From NCBI GenBank assembly GCA_900550955.1, contig URUF01000043.1:1-16849 (forward strand): a DNA stretch of 16,849 nt, written 5' to 3'. The position numbers and the translations under genes are program-made. The number at the start of each line of letters is the position of its first letter. Position 1 is the stretch's first letter. This DNA comes from an uncultured Eubacteriales bacterium (GTDB lineage Bacteria; Bacillota; Clostridia; Christensenellales; Aristaeellaceae). Below are positions 1-5,534 of this stretch, piece after piece. The notes under the pieces are model-generated. The model made no database searches. It worked only from the letters and a program-made list of their open reading frames with translations, and was not told the DNA's origin.

Positions 1-37
1 CAGGGTGTCCAGGGTTCGAGCCCCTGATGGTGTACCA
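1..37 (+). tRNA. tRNA 3' end (partial, cut by window start)
   Basis: Bases 10-14 (CAGGG) and 22-26 (CCCTG) form a perfect 5-bp T stem around the 7-base loop TTCGAGC (15-21), a canonical T loop. This is followed by seven acceptor-strand bases (27-33), a discriminator A (34) and an encoded CCA (35-37). The anticodon lies outside the window, so the amino acid cannot be assigned. The matching 5' acceptor strand would read ACACCAT. Confidence 0.85.
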
Positions 38-39
38 GG

Positions 40-75
40 AAAGTCCTTGATTTTCAAGGGCTTTCTTATTTTTTC
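40..75 (+). terminator. Rho-independent terminator of the tRNA
   Basis: An 11-bp stem pairs 40-50 with 54-64, with one G-T wobble and a three-base loop, and is followed by a T-rich run at 65-74. It starts three bases after the tRNA CCA end, as expected for a tRNA transcript terminator. Confidence 0.8.
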
Positions 76-139
76 TAAATCTATTCCCAAAATATGTATG
101 GAGTATCTTCCCCAAAACCTCCCTTTTTCCCCCTATAAA

Positions 140-162
140 GGGGTCAAAATGGGGGGTCAAAA
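140..162 (+). repeat. Tandem GGGGTCAAAA direct repeat
   Basis: GGGGTCAAAA occurs at 140-149 and again at 153-162, offset by 13 bp, in the AT-rich spacer just downstream of the tRNA. Short tandem repeats beside a tRNA 3' end are what arm-type binding sites of tyrosine integrases look like. No integrase is present in the window, so that reading is inference. Confidence 0.45.
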
Positions 163-163
163 A

Positions 164-179
164 ATTACATCCATGTAAT
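164..179. repeat. 7-bp inverted repeat ATTACAT-CC-ATGTAAT
   Basis: Perfect inverted repeat (164-170 and 173-179) with a two-base spacer, directly after the GGGGTCAAAA repeats. A second inverted pair (GGAGGA at 181-186, TCCTCC at 201-206) follows. It could be an operator or recombinase-binding site upstream of the small ORF at 246. There is no direct functional evidence. Confidence 0.4.
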
Positions 180-245
180 CGGAGGACAAAATTCTATTTA
201 TCCTCCTCATCTTCTTGGAGCAGCTTAAAGGAGGGAACAACCAGG

Positions 246-419
246 ATGGAAGCGTGTAGAAAGAGCGCGTGCCAACCCCACAGAAAAGAAGTGACAAAAC
301 CACAAAACCGCCACGATCTGCGGCTCGGTATCAAAAAGTTGGTGGATAAGCTCAAAAGCGAAAAGTTCTTGCTGTATCTATACGAGTTGGCTTTTGACAT
401 GGTGGAACACGATTTTTGA
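246..419 (+). CDS. Small hypothetical protein (57 aa)
   Basis: The ORF starts with ATG at 246 and ends with TGA at 417-419. A good ribosome binding site, GGAGGG (230-235), lies 10 bases upstream and supports the start. The product is basic at the N-terminus (several Arg, Lys and His) and ends in a predicted helix rich in Lys, Leu and Tyr: LKSEKFLLYLYELAFD at about 38-53. No cysteine motif beyond two scattered Cys, no signal peptide and no membrane segment is visible. It lies in the lower-GC stretch beside the tRNA and is followed at once by a terminator hairpin, so it is probably its own transcription unit. Small proteins of this kind are common on clostridial mobile elements, but no family is recognised and no function is proposed. 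A minus-strand ORF across the same bases lacks a ribosome binding site and is considered a shadow. Confidence 0.6.
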   Translation: MEACRKSACQPHRKEVTKPQNRHDLRLGIKKLVDKLKSEKFLLYLYELAFDMVEHDF

Positions 420-423
420 TGTG

Positions 424-457
424 AAGGGGCCGGGGCGGTTGTCGCCACGGCCCTTTT
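424..457 (+). terminator. Terminator after the 57-aa ORF
   Basis: The outer stem pairs 424-432 with 448-456, the inner stem pairs GGCG (434-437) with CGCC (443-446), and the loop is five bases. A short T run sits at 454-457. It begins five bases after the stop of the small ORF. Confidence 0.65.
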
Positions 458-467
458 GCTATATAAT
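439..467 (+). promoter_or_regulatory. Candidate promoter of the BIG2 gene
   Basis: TTGTCG (439-444), a 17-base spacer and TATAAT (462-467) give a perfect -10 and four of six matches at -35. The -35 lies inside the loop and stem of the preceding terminator hairpin. The predicted transcript start would be only about 14 bases before the ATG at 488, leaving a short leader that barely includes the ribosome binding site. Confidence 0.5.
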
Positions 468-487
468 TGAAGAAGGGAGGTAATAGA

Positions 488-1645
488 ATGAAAAAAGCCA
501 TTTTAAGTCTTTTGGCTGCCGTGCTTCTTCTCCCGGCGCTCGCATTTGCCGAGGGCGTTTTTGCTTTTGAGGAAGCAAGCTACGCACTCATACCCAAAAA
601 AAGCTTGGTACTCGAGCCCGTCGCTCAAGGGATAGACGAAAAGCTAAGCTACACCTGGTCAAGTAGCGACGAAAAAGTAGCGAAAGTCAGCCAGAAGGGC
701 AAGGTAACTGGCGTATCAAAAGGCACAGCCGAGATCACCTGCACAGGGAAGGATAAAGAAGGCCGGGAGTATACGGCCATCTGCGAAGTGGCAGTAAAAC
801 CGGCGGTAGAGAAGATCGTGCCGCTTGATAAAAGCCTCGTGCTTCCCTGCGGCACATGCTTTGCCCCTGGCGATCTTTTTAGGGTAGAGCCAGAAGAAGT
901 TCTGCAAGACGGATTTGATTTCGTACTAGAGATCACAAATTATGTAGTCACTCACCCTTTTAACGATGGAACCTTGCTGGCATTTTCACCCGGAAAAAGC
1001 GACATCACCCTGAAATCACAGGATGGTTCCGGCAAAAAAGGCACAGTCAAAGTCACCGTCCCTCAAGTCTTTTTATGGGAAGACGAAGTCGTGATATCCG
1101 AGCCCCAAGGGTATATTCTCTGCTACCAAGAAAATACGGGAGGATATATATACATAACGTCTTCCAAGGGCATTTTTAGACTTGAGAACCCTACGGAAGA
1201 AGAAGTGCAAGCGGCCAAGGAAAAATGGGGAATCACCGATAATATCGAGCTTAGTACCGACTTTAAAAAGTTGATGCCCCAAAAGGCCGGGAGTGAAGTC
1301 GTAAAGTACAGAAGTGAAGGGAAAGCAAAAAAATTAAAGATCACCGTCGAGCACTCTGCCGTAATCGACGATGTATCCTATCCAAGGCATACCCCATCTG
1401 ATCTCCTCGACAGTCCTTCGGGTGAAAAAGTAAGTATAGAAGGCGAAGTGTACAAAAAAGACGAAGGCATCATTTATGCCAAGTCAAAGGGAGATCTGTA
1501 TGCCTTCACAACGCCCAAAGCGGATCGCCTTATCCCAGGAGAAACGTATATCGTATATGGCAGTGTGGTAGACTGCATAGAGTACTCAACCGAAACTGGT
1601 CTAAAGTACAAGTGCCCAGTGATACAAGCCGAAGCAATAAGGTGA
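488..1645 (+). CDS. Secreted Ig-like (BIG2) domain protein, C-terminal OB-like domain
   Basis: A 385-residue protein. The start at 488 is chosen because GGGAGGT (475-481) lies six bases upstream and because it opens directly into a signal peptide: MKK, a hydrophobic stretch of about 16 residues and ALAFA near residue 21. Upstream in-frame TTG at 467 would lie within the promoter. Residues about 34-105 have the bacterial Ig-like group 2 pattern (WSSSDEKVAKVSQKGKVTGV, then GTAEIT), usual in surface and secreted proteins as a spacer or adhesive fold. The middle (about 110-300) is not recognised. The last 75 residues (VSIEGEVYK, then GDLYAF and GETYIVYGSV) resemble a small OB-fold beta barrel, but this is weak. 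No sortase motif, cell-wall repeats or transmembrane anchor is seen, so it is probably released or non-covalently bound. Base and codon use (many AAA and ATA) differ from the GC-rich genes to the right, which suggests transfer together with the neighbouring island. Function unknown. Confidence 0.8.
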   Translation: MKKAILSLLAAVLLLPALAFAEGVFAFEEASYALIPKKSLVLEPVAQGIDEKLSYTWSSSDEKVAKVSQKGKVTGVSKGTAEITCTGKDKEGREYTAICEVAVKPAVEKIVPLDKSLVLPCGTCFAPGDLFRVEPEEVLQDGFDFVLEITNYVVTHPFNDGTLLAFSPGKSDITLKSQDGSGKKGTVKVTVPQVFLWEDEVVISEPQGYILCYQENTGGYIYITSSKGIFRLENPTEEEVQAAKEKWGITDNIELSTDFKKLMPQKAGSEVVKYRSEGKAKKLKITVEHSAVIDDVSYPRHTPSDLLDSPSGEKVSIEGEVYKKDEGIIYAKSKGDLYAFTTPKADRLIPGETYIVYGSVVDCIEYSTETGLKYKCPVIQAEAIR

Positions 1646-1678
1646 CACTGGCAAAAAACAGATGATACTAGAAATCAA

Positions 1679-1709
1679 CAGGGAACCGCCCCATTGGGAC
1701 GGTTCCCTG
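1679..1709. terminator. Terminator hairpin between convergent genes
   Basis: CAGGGAACCG (1679-1688) pairs perfectly with CGGTTCCCTG (1700-1709), and inner CCC pairs with GGG around a three-base loop. It sits between the BIG2 gene (plus) and the rubrerythrin gene (minus) and can serve both. Neither side has a long T run; the minus side reads TTGATTTC. Confidence 0.65.
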
Positions 1710-1737
1710 AACTATATTCCTTAAGAAAAGCCTTTTC

Positions 1738-2277
1738 TTAGCCGAAATACCGCTTGAGCAGGCCGTCAAAGCCCTTGCCATGGCGGGCCTCGTCCTTGCA
1801 CATCTCATGCACGGTGTCATGGATGGCATCCAGGTTCAGCTGCTTGGCCAGCGTGGCCAGCTCCTTCTTGCCGGCGGTAGCGCCCCACTCAGCCTCGGCG
1901 CGCAGCTCAAGGTTCTTCTTGGTGGAGGGGGTCACAACCTCGCCCAGCAGCTCGGCAAACTTGGCAGCGTGCTCGGCTTCTTCCCAAGCATAGCGCTTGA
2001 AGGCCTCGGCCACCTCGGGATAGCCGTCGCGGTCCGCCTGGCGGCTCATGGCCAGGTACATGCCAACCTCGGTGCACTCGCCGGTAAAGTTCTGACGCAG
2101 GCCCTCGATGATGCGCTCGTCAACGCCCTCGGCCACGCCGATGCGATGCTCGTCCGCATAGCTCTTTTCGCCGCCCATAACCTCAAACTTGCTCTTGGGA
2201 GCCTTGCACTGGGGGCAGAACTCGGGGGCCTCGGAACCTTCATAAACGTAGCCGCAAACCTTGCAAATCCATTTCAT
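1738..2277 (-). CDS. rbr: Reverse-type rubrerythrin
   Basis: A 179-residue non-haem iron protein that reduces hydrogen peroxide (and in some clostridia oxygen) in the cytoplasm, using electrons from NADH via rubredoxin-like carriers. The N-terminal rubredoxin-type Fe(SCys)4 domain has CKVC (Cys5, Cys8) and CPQC (Cys21, Cys24). The C-terminal four-helix ferritin-like diiron domain has candidate ligands Glu67, Glu100 with His103 (EEAEH) and Glu163 with His166 (DEARH). The rubredoxin domain preceding the diiron domain is the reverse of classical rubrerythrin and matches the oxygen-induced reverse rubrerythrins described in Clostridium acetobutylicum. Length fits that group. The ATG start is set by AGGAGG about 10 bases upstream. 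It is a single-gene unit, convergent with the BIG2 gene and divergent from the cysteine-rich pair. It marks the host as an anaerobe coping with oxygen. Confidence 0.92.
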   Translation of the reverse strand: MKWICKVCGYVYEGSEAPEFCPQCKAPKSKFEVMGGEKSYADEHRIGVAEGVDERIIEGLRQNFTGECTEVGMYLAMSRQADRDGYPEVAEAFKRYAWEEAEHAAKFAELLGEVVTPSTKKNLELRAEAEWGATAGKKELATLAKQLNLDAIHDTVHEMCKDEARHGKGFDGLLKRYFG

Positions 2278-2345
2278 TGATTAAGTACCTCCTATGATCG
2301 TCAATCATGTTTGTTTCATAGGGCAATCTTCTTGCCCGCATGTAT

Positions 2346-2374
2346 AGTATACCCTATTTCTTCATGGGATGAAA
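2346..2374 (-). promoter_or_regulatory. Possible rubrerythrin promoter with overlapping inverted repeat
   Basis: On the minus strand TATACT (2346-2351) is a good -10. The hexamer 17 bases further up (TTTCAT, 2369-2374) is a poor -35. An inverted repeat, TTCAT-three bases-ATGAA (2361-2373), overlaps that position, and a matching GTTTCAT element occurs near 2312-2318. A weak -35 with an operator-like repeat would fit regulated stress expression. This is inference. Confidence 0.4.
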
Positions 2375-2489
2375 CATCTATTTTTAAAAAAATTCCTCTC
2401 ATTCGCCGCCTTGCGGATAGCAGGCCGCACCCTCGGCGCAAACCGTCATATCCTGATAGTGCAACCTGAATGAAAGGGGATGAAGCCGC

Positions 2490-2810
2490 ATGCGCCTTTG
2501 GAACCAGCAGCGCTGGGTGCGCGCGTGTGCCTGCGCCCAGCTTAAGCTCTGCGTTGCGCCGGACGCCGCGTCCGGCATTTCACGCGCATACCCCGTAGGC
2601 TCACCCGTGATGATACCCATTTGTGAAGACCCCTGCGCCGCCGTGCGCGACGGCGCTGCGCGCTACGTGCTGCGCCAGCCCTTTGTGGCGGAAATCCCGA
2701 TCGCGGTACGCGCGGATGTAACCGCGGACCGTCCGGGCATCAGCCTTCAAAGCGTTGCATGCGCCGTGCCCCAAAAGGAGGAAATTTGCCATGACAACCT
2801 GTTTGAATGA
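2490..2810 (+). CDS. Small cysteine-containing protein sharing a module with its neighbour
   Basis: A 106-residue product. ATG at 2490 follows AAAGGGG (2473-2479), and an in-frame TGA at 2481-2483 means no upstream start exists. Cysteines cluster in the N-terminal half (Cys12, 14, 21, 45, 49), with two more at 91 and 100. Residues 68-81 (AEIPIAVRADVTAD) resemble a module found twice in the next protein (LEIPVAFSANAVAG at 227-240 there), the main reason to believe the ORF is real. Its last 20 bases overlap the start of the next gene, whose ribosome binding site lies inside it, so the two are probably co-expressed. No signal peptide or membrane segment is seen. Family not recognised. The module's pattern is faintly like SPOCS (DUF3794) segments of spore-coat morphogenetic proteins, but that is a weak resemblance from memory. 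Confidence 0.6.
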   Translation: MRLWNQQRWVRACACAQLKLCVAPDAASGISRAYPVGSPVMIPICEDPCAAVRDGAARYVLRQPFVAEIPIAVRADVTADRPGISLQSVACAVPQKEEICHDNLFE

Positions 2811-3573
2811 AATTGATTATTCCACGGTACCAGCGCCGCGGCGCGTACCGTTCACCTTTGTGCTGGACGAGGAGGAATCCAACCTGTTCCCCGATGTGGG
2901 TGAAAACCAGCGCTTCTGCTACCGCATCGCGGGCGTTGGCAGCGACGTGCCTACCGACGCGGATTTGAGCCACTTTGTGCTGGTTGCCTGCCCAAGCCTC
3001 ACGCTTGAGGACATCGTGTCCGCGCAAGTGGTGATTGACGGCATTCCCCGCGAGGTCAACCTGGGCGACAACGTAACCGTCCAAACGGTCGAGCATCCCG
3101 ACCCCACCACGGGCTGCCCCGGCATCAAGGTGGATTTTGGCCTGGATAAGGTCGATGGCGAAATGCTTTTCTGCGTTACGCTCCGCCGCGCCTTTGCCAT
3201 CGGCCCCGTGCGTGTGTGCGTAAAGGGCGGGCAAACCGTGCTGAGCAACCTGTTCATCTGCGGCCCCACCTGCGGCGGCAGCGCGGGCTGCTCCACCACA
3301 GTGGCCCAGTATACCACGGTGTGCGTGCCTGTTACGGTAACGCCGCATGCCATCGTGGGCGAGGTAAGCACCCAGTGCTGCGGCGACCCAGTCGTTACCC
3401 CCGGCCGCGCGGAATGCCTGGGCAATCCTGTGCAGAGCTGCGAATTTACCATTTCGCAAACCATGTGCCTGGAAATCCCCGTCGCCTTCAGCGCCAACGC
3501 CGTGGCAGGGGAGGCCCATACGCAATGCCAGGAGGCTGTCCTTGGCGAATGCGCCTGCGGAGAGAGCAGCTAA
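2791..3573 (+). CDS. Cysteine-rich protein with two C-terminal repeat modules
   Basis: A 260-residue protein with 18 cysteines. The ATG at 2791 is chosen over one at 2755 because AGGAGG (2776-2781) lies nine bases before it. Residues about 15-160 look like a beta-rich domain: SHFVL (60-64), DPTTGCPGIKVDFGLDKVDG (104-123) and VCVKGG (142-147). That pattern recalls a beta-sandwich seen in some bacterial surface proteins, from memory and unverified. A Cys-Gly-rich linker (157-167) follows, then two related modules, 178-196 (CVPVTVTPHAIVGEVSTQC) and 226-246, which share the -PV-, A-x-x-GE and TQC positions. The end reads CACGESS. There is no signal peptide, membrane helix or metal-binding CxxC array, so a cross-linked coat-like assembly or sporulation role is more plausible than secretion by Sec. 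It is translationally linked to the preceding small gene and followed by a hairpin-rich gene-free stretch. Function unknown. Confidence 0.8.
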   Translation: MTTCLNEIDYSTVPAPRRVPFTFVLDEEESNLFPDVGENQRFCYRIAGVGSDVPTDADLSHFVLVACPSLTLEDIVSAQVVIDGIPREVNLGDNVTVQTVEHPDPTTGCPGIKVDFGLDKVDGEMLFCVTLRRAFAIGPVRVCVKGGQTVLSNLFICGPTCGGSAGCSTTVAQYTTVCVPVTVTPHAIVGEVSTQCCGDPVVTPGRAECLGNPVQSCEFTISQTMCLEIPVAFSANAVAGEAHTQCQEAVLGECACGESS

Positions 3574-3630
3574 CGCCCAAACAAGCCCATCTAAGGCATC
3601 CGTCCCCCACTATCGCAACGTACGGGCCTG

Positions 3631-3679
3631 CGAAAAAGCGCTCCTTCGGCGGCCTTTTCCGGCGAAGGGGCGCCGTTCG
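3631..3679 (+). repeat. Dispersed intergenic repeat, copy 1
   Basis: This 49-base segment aligns with 16800-16849 at about 39 of 50 positions with a single gap. Both share CGAAAAAGC at the start, CTTTTCCG in the middle and GCGCCGTTCG at the end. The first 30 bases can fold as a GAAAA...TTTTC hairpin. It lies 58 bases after a plus-strand stop codon, in the same orientation as copy 2. Confidence 0.6.
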
Positions 3680-3726
3680 CCCGCCGGGGCGAGGGGCGTA
3701 AGGAGCCCTTGCCGCGCAAGGCTTGC

Positions 3727-3756
3727 GAAGCTGGCGCGCATGCCCCAGCTTCGTTT
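3727..3756 (+). terminator. Likely terminator of the cysteine-rich genes
   Basis: GAAGCTGG (3727-3734) pairs with CCAGCTTC (3745-3752) and is followed by GTTTT. A second perfect hairpin (3760-3783) comes directly after and ends in AAGTTTCCC. Either or both could stop plus-strand transcription from the cysteine-rich pair. Confidence 0.5.
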
Positions 3757-3836
3757 TCCGCTTGGAGGGCTTAGGCCCTCCAAGTTTCCCATGGAAATTC
3801 CCAACAGCCTGCGACCAAAGCGCCCTTATATTTATC

Positions 3837-3882
3837 AAGCCGCCCGAAGCTAAGGCAAACGCCTTTCGCTTCGGGCGGCTTT
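3837..3882. terminator. Strong terminator hairpin downstream of thrC
   Basis: AAGCCGCCCGAAGC (3837-3850) pairs over 14 bp with 3868-3881, and an inner 5-bp stem (AAGGC, 3852-3856, with GCCTT, 3861-3865) closes on a four-base loop. It lies 27 bases past the thrC stop on the minus strand and is symmetric enough to act in both directions. T runs are short on both sides. Confidence 0.7.
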
Positions 3883-3908
3883 ATACGTTCAGGCAGCGGT
3901 TACCCGCG

Positions 3909-5405
3909 TCACTTTTTCAATTCCTTAAGCAGAGCGGCCTCCATGCCGTCCGCTTCGCACAGCGCGGTATGCCTAACCGGCATGCTGCGCAGCTGACGCA
4001 CCTGGCGGGGAATCGCCACGCCCGAAAGCTGCTCCAATTTCTCCGAGCAGGCAAAGAAATCCATATTCTTCACCGCGTCTGCTCCAAGCAGGCTGCTTAC
4101 CACATCGGAGGCGAACTTATACGGACTGGCCGTGGACAAAAGGATCGTGGGCGCATGGTCGTTGGTAGCTTCGCGGTACTGCTCCAGCACATGCGCGCCA
4201 ACCGCGGTATGCGGGTCCATCACGTAATGCGTGCGTTCATACATATGGCGTATTTCCTCGGCGGTCATCGTATCGTCCGCGCAGCCTGCCCAGAAAACCT
4301 TTTTCATTTCAGCCAACCGCTGCGCGCCTACCGAGAAGCTGCCGCAGGAGGCCAGCTGCTCCATCCATACGCGCACCAGCGCGCTGTCGCGGCCCGCATA
4401 CTCATACAGCAAGCGCTCCAGGTTGGAGCTGATCAGGATATCCATGCTGGGCGACATGGTTTTAAAGAAGGCCCGGTGCGTGTAATACGTGCCGTCTGTA
4501 AAGAAATCGGTAAGCACGCTGTTGCGGTTGCTGGCGCAGATCAGGCGGCGGATGGGCAGGCCCATGCGCAGGGCGTAATAGCCCGCCAGGATATCGCCAA
4601 AGTTGCCGGTAGGCACCACAAAGTTAACGCTTTGGCCCATGCGGATTGCGCCGCGCTCAACAAGCGTGGTATAGGCGGTAAAGTAATATACAATTTGCGG
4701 GGCCAGGCGGCCAAAGTTGATGGAGTTGGCCGAGGAGGGCAGCTTGCCCAGCGCGTCCATTTTTTCATGAAAAGCAGGGTCGCCAAAAAGCTTTTTCACG
4801 CCGCTTTGCGCCTGGTCAAAATTGCCTTCCACGCCAATTACATGTGTATTCTCGCCGCCGGTGGTAACCATTTGCAGCTCCTGCACGCGGCTTACGCCGC
4901 CGTGCGGATAGAATACTGAGCAGCTTGTGCCCGGCACATCCTTAAAGCCCTCCAGCGCGGCCTTGCCCGTATCGCCGCTGGTGGCCACGATGATGCTGAC
5001 CTCGCGCTTTTCATCGTTTTTTTCGGCCGCCATGCGCACCAGATGGGGCAGAAGCTTCAGCGCGATGTCTTTAAAGGCGAGCGTGGGGCCGTGGAACAAT
5101 TCCAGCACGTGGATGTTATCGCCCAGGTCGCGCACGGGCGCGATGGCAGGGTCGTCCCAGCTGTCCGCCCCATAGGCCGCGTTGACCGCCTGTTCAATTT
5201 CCGCAATGGAATAGTCCTCCATAAAATCCCTTAAAATGCGCGCCGCCTGGTTTTGATAGCTGGTGCCGCACAGGGCGGACAGGCGTTCGAGGGAGATCTG
5301 CGGAAACAGGCTGGGCACATACAGTCCCCCGTCCTTAGCAAGCCCCCACAGGATGGATTGAGAGGTTGTGGCACAAGCGCCGCCGCGCGTAGAGAAGAAG
5401 GACAT
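3909..5405 (-). CDS. thrC: Threonine synthase
   Basis: A 498-residue PLP enzyme converting O-phospho-L-homoserine to L-threonine, the last step of threonine synthesis, in the cytoplasm. The N-terminus MSFFSTRGG followed by GLAKDGGLYVP (about 21-31) is typical of the family. The PLP lysine is Lys112 in HGPTLAFKD, and a phosphate-binding SGDTGKAALEGF loop lies further on, near residue 145. The length matches the longer, roughly 460-510-residue threonine synthases. The ATG at 5403-5405 has AAGGAG about eight bases upstream. It has its own promoter (5447-5475) and a strong downstream terminator, so it appears monocistronic; no thrB, hom or other threonine genes adjoin it. No T-box or other leader structure is seen in the short 5' region. 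Confidence 0.95.
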   Translation of the reverse strand: MSFFSTRGGACATTSQSILWGLAKDGGLYVPSLFPQISLERLSALCGTSYQNQAARILRDFMEDYSIAEIEQAVNAAYGADSWDDPAIAPVRDLGDNIHVLELFHGPTLAFKDIALKLLPHLVRMAAEKNDEKREVSIIVATSGDTGKAALEGFKDVPGTSCSVFYPHGGVSRVQELQMVTTGGENTHVIGVEGNFDQAQSGVKKLFGDPAFHEKMDALGKLPSSANSINFGRLAPQIVYYFTAYTTLVERGAIRMGQSVNFVVPTGNFGDILAGYYALRMGLPIRRLICASNRNSVLTDFFTDGTYYTHRAFFKTMSPSMDILISSNLERLLYEYAGRDSALVRVWMEQLASCGSFSVGAQRLAEMKKVFWAGCADDTMTAEEIRHMYERTHYVMDPHTAVGAHVLEQYREATNDHAPTILLSTASPYKFASDVVSSLLGADAVKNMDFFACSEKLEQLSGVAIPRQVRQLRSMPVRHTALCEADGMEAALLKELKK

Positions 5406-5446
5406 GCGATCACGCTCCTTATATCATTCAGGAATTTCTTTTCAAC

Positions 5447-5475
5447 ATCATACTCGCATTTCCAATGGCTGTAAA
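5447..5475 (-). promoter_or_regulatory. Promoter of thrC
   Basis: On the minus strand TTTACA (5470-5475), a 17-base spacer and TATGAT (5447-5452) match the housekeeping consensus at five of six in each hexamer. It gives a leader of about 35 bases before the thrC start. Confidence 0.7.
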
Positions 5476-5491
5476 GCCCCCAAATGCAAAA

Positions 5492-5516
5492 GAGGGACGG
5501 CCCGCAGGGCCGTCCT
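5492..5516 (-). terminator. Terminator of the P-loop gene
   Basis: GGACGGCCC (5494-5502) pairs perfectly with GGGCCGTCC (5506-5514) around a three-base loop. On the minus strand the hairpin is followed by CTCTTTTGCATTT. It starts 18 bases after the stop of the gene at 5535 and separates it from thrC. Confidence 0.8.
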
Positions 5517-5534
5517 TCCAAACGCCTGGCGGCG

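Larger units (their letters stand above)
3574..3836. other. Gene-free, hairpin-rich stretch after the cysteine-rich genes
   Basis: The 335 bases between the cysteine-rich gene and thrC hold no credible gene: ORFs on both strands lack ribosome binding sites and are low-complexity Arg/Pro/Ala readings of GC-rich DNA. It contains a dispersed repeat copy (3631-3679) and three successive hairpins. CCTTGC/GCAAGG pairs 3707-3712 with 3716-3721. GAAGCTGG/CCAGCTTC pairs 3727-3734 with 3745-3752 and is followed by GTTTT. CTTGGAGGGC/GCCCTCCAAG pairs 3760-3769 with 3774-3783. A strong terminator follows at 3837. Confidence 0.6.

Noticed and set aside
1..37. Assigning the tRNA to an amino acid
   Set aside because: The anticodon arm is outside the window; the T arm and acceptor end do not decide identity.
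140..206. Repeats near the tRNA considered as a CRISPR or replication origin
   Set aside because: Only two short repeat units with no spacers of regular length, and no cas or replication gene nearby.
2470..2598. Alternative 42-codon plus-strand ORF starting 20 bases before the 106-aa gene
   Set aside because: Lacks the shared module, has a poor ribosome binding site and ends in an Arg/Pro-rich tail; the frame starting at 2490 has the module.
2399..2620. Minus-strand 73-codon frame between rubrerythrin and the cysteine-rich pair
   Set aside because: No ribosome binding site and it overlaps the better supported plus-strand ORF at 2490; its Cys-containing end (MTVCAEGAACYPQGGE) is curious but too short to support.
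2740..3525. Minus-strand open frame opposite the cysteine-rich gene
   Set aside because: His/Gly/Ala-rich shadow without a ribosome binding site; the plus-strand frame has a strong AGGAGG start and internal repeats.
3723..4919. Plus-strand frame of nearly 400 codons across thrC
   Set aside because: Antisense to thrC, crosses the thrC terminator hairpin and has no plausible start signal.
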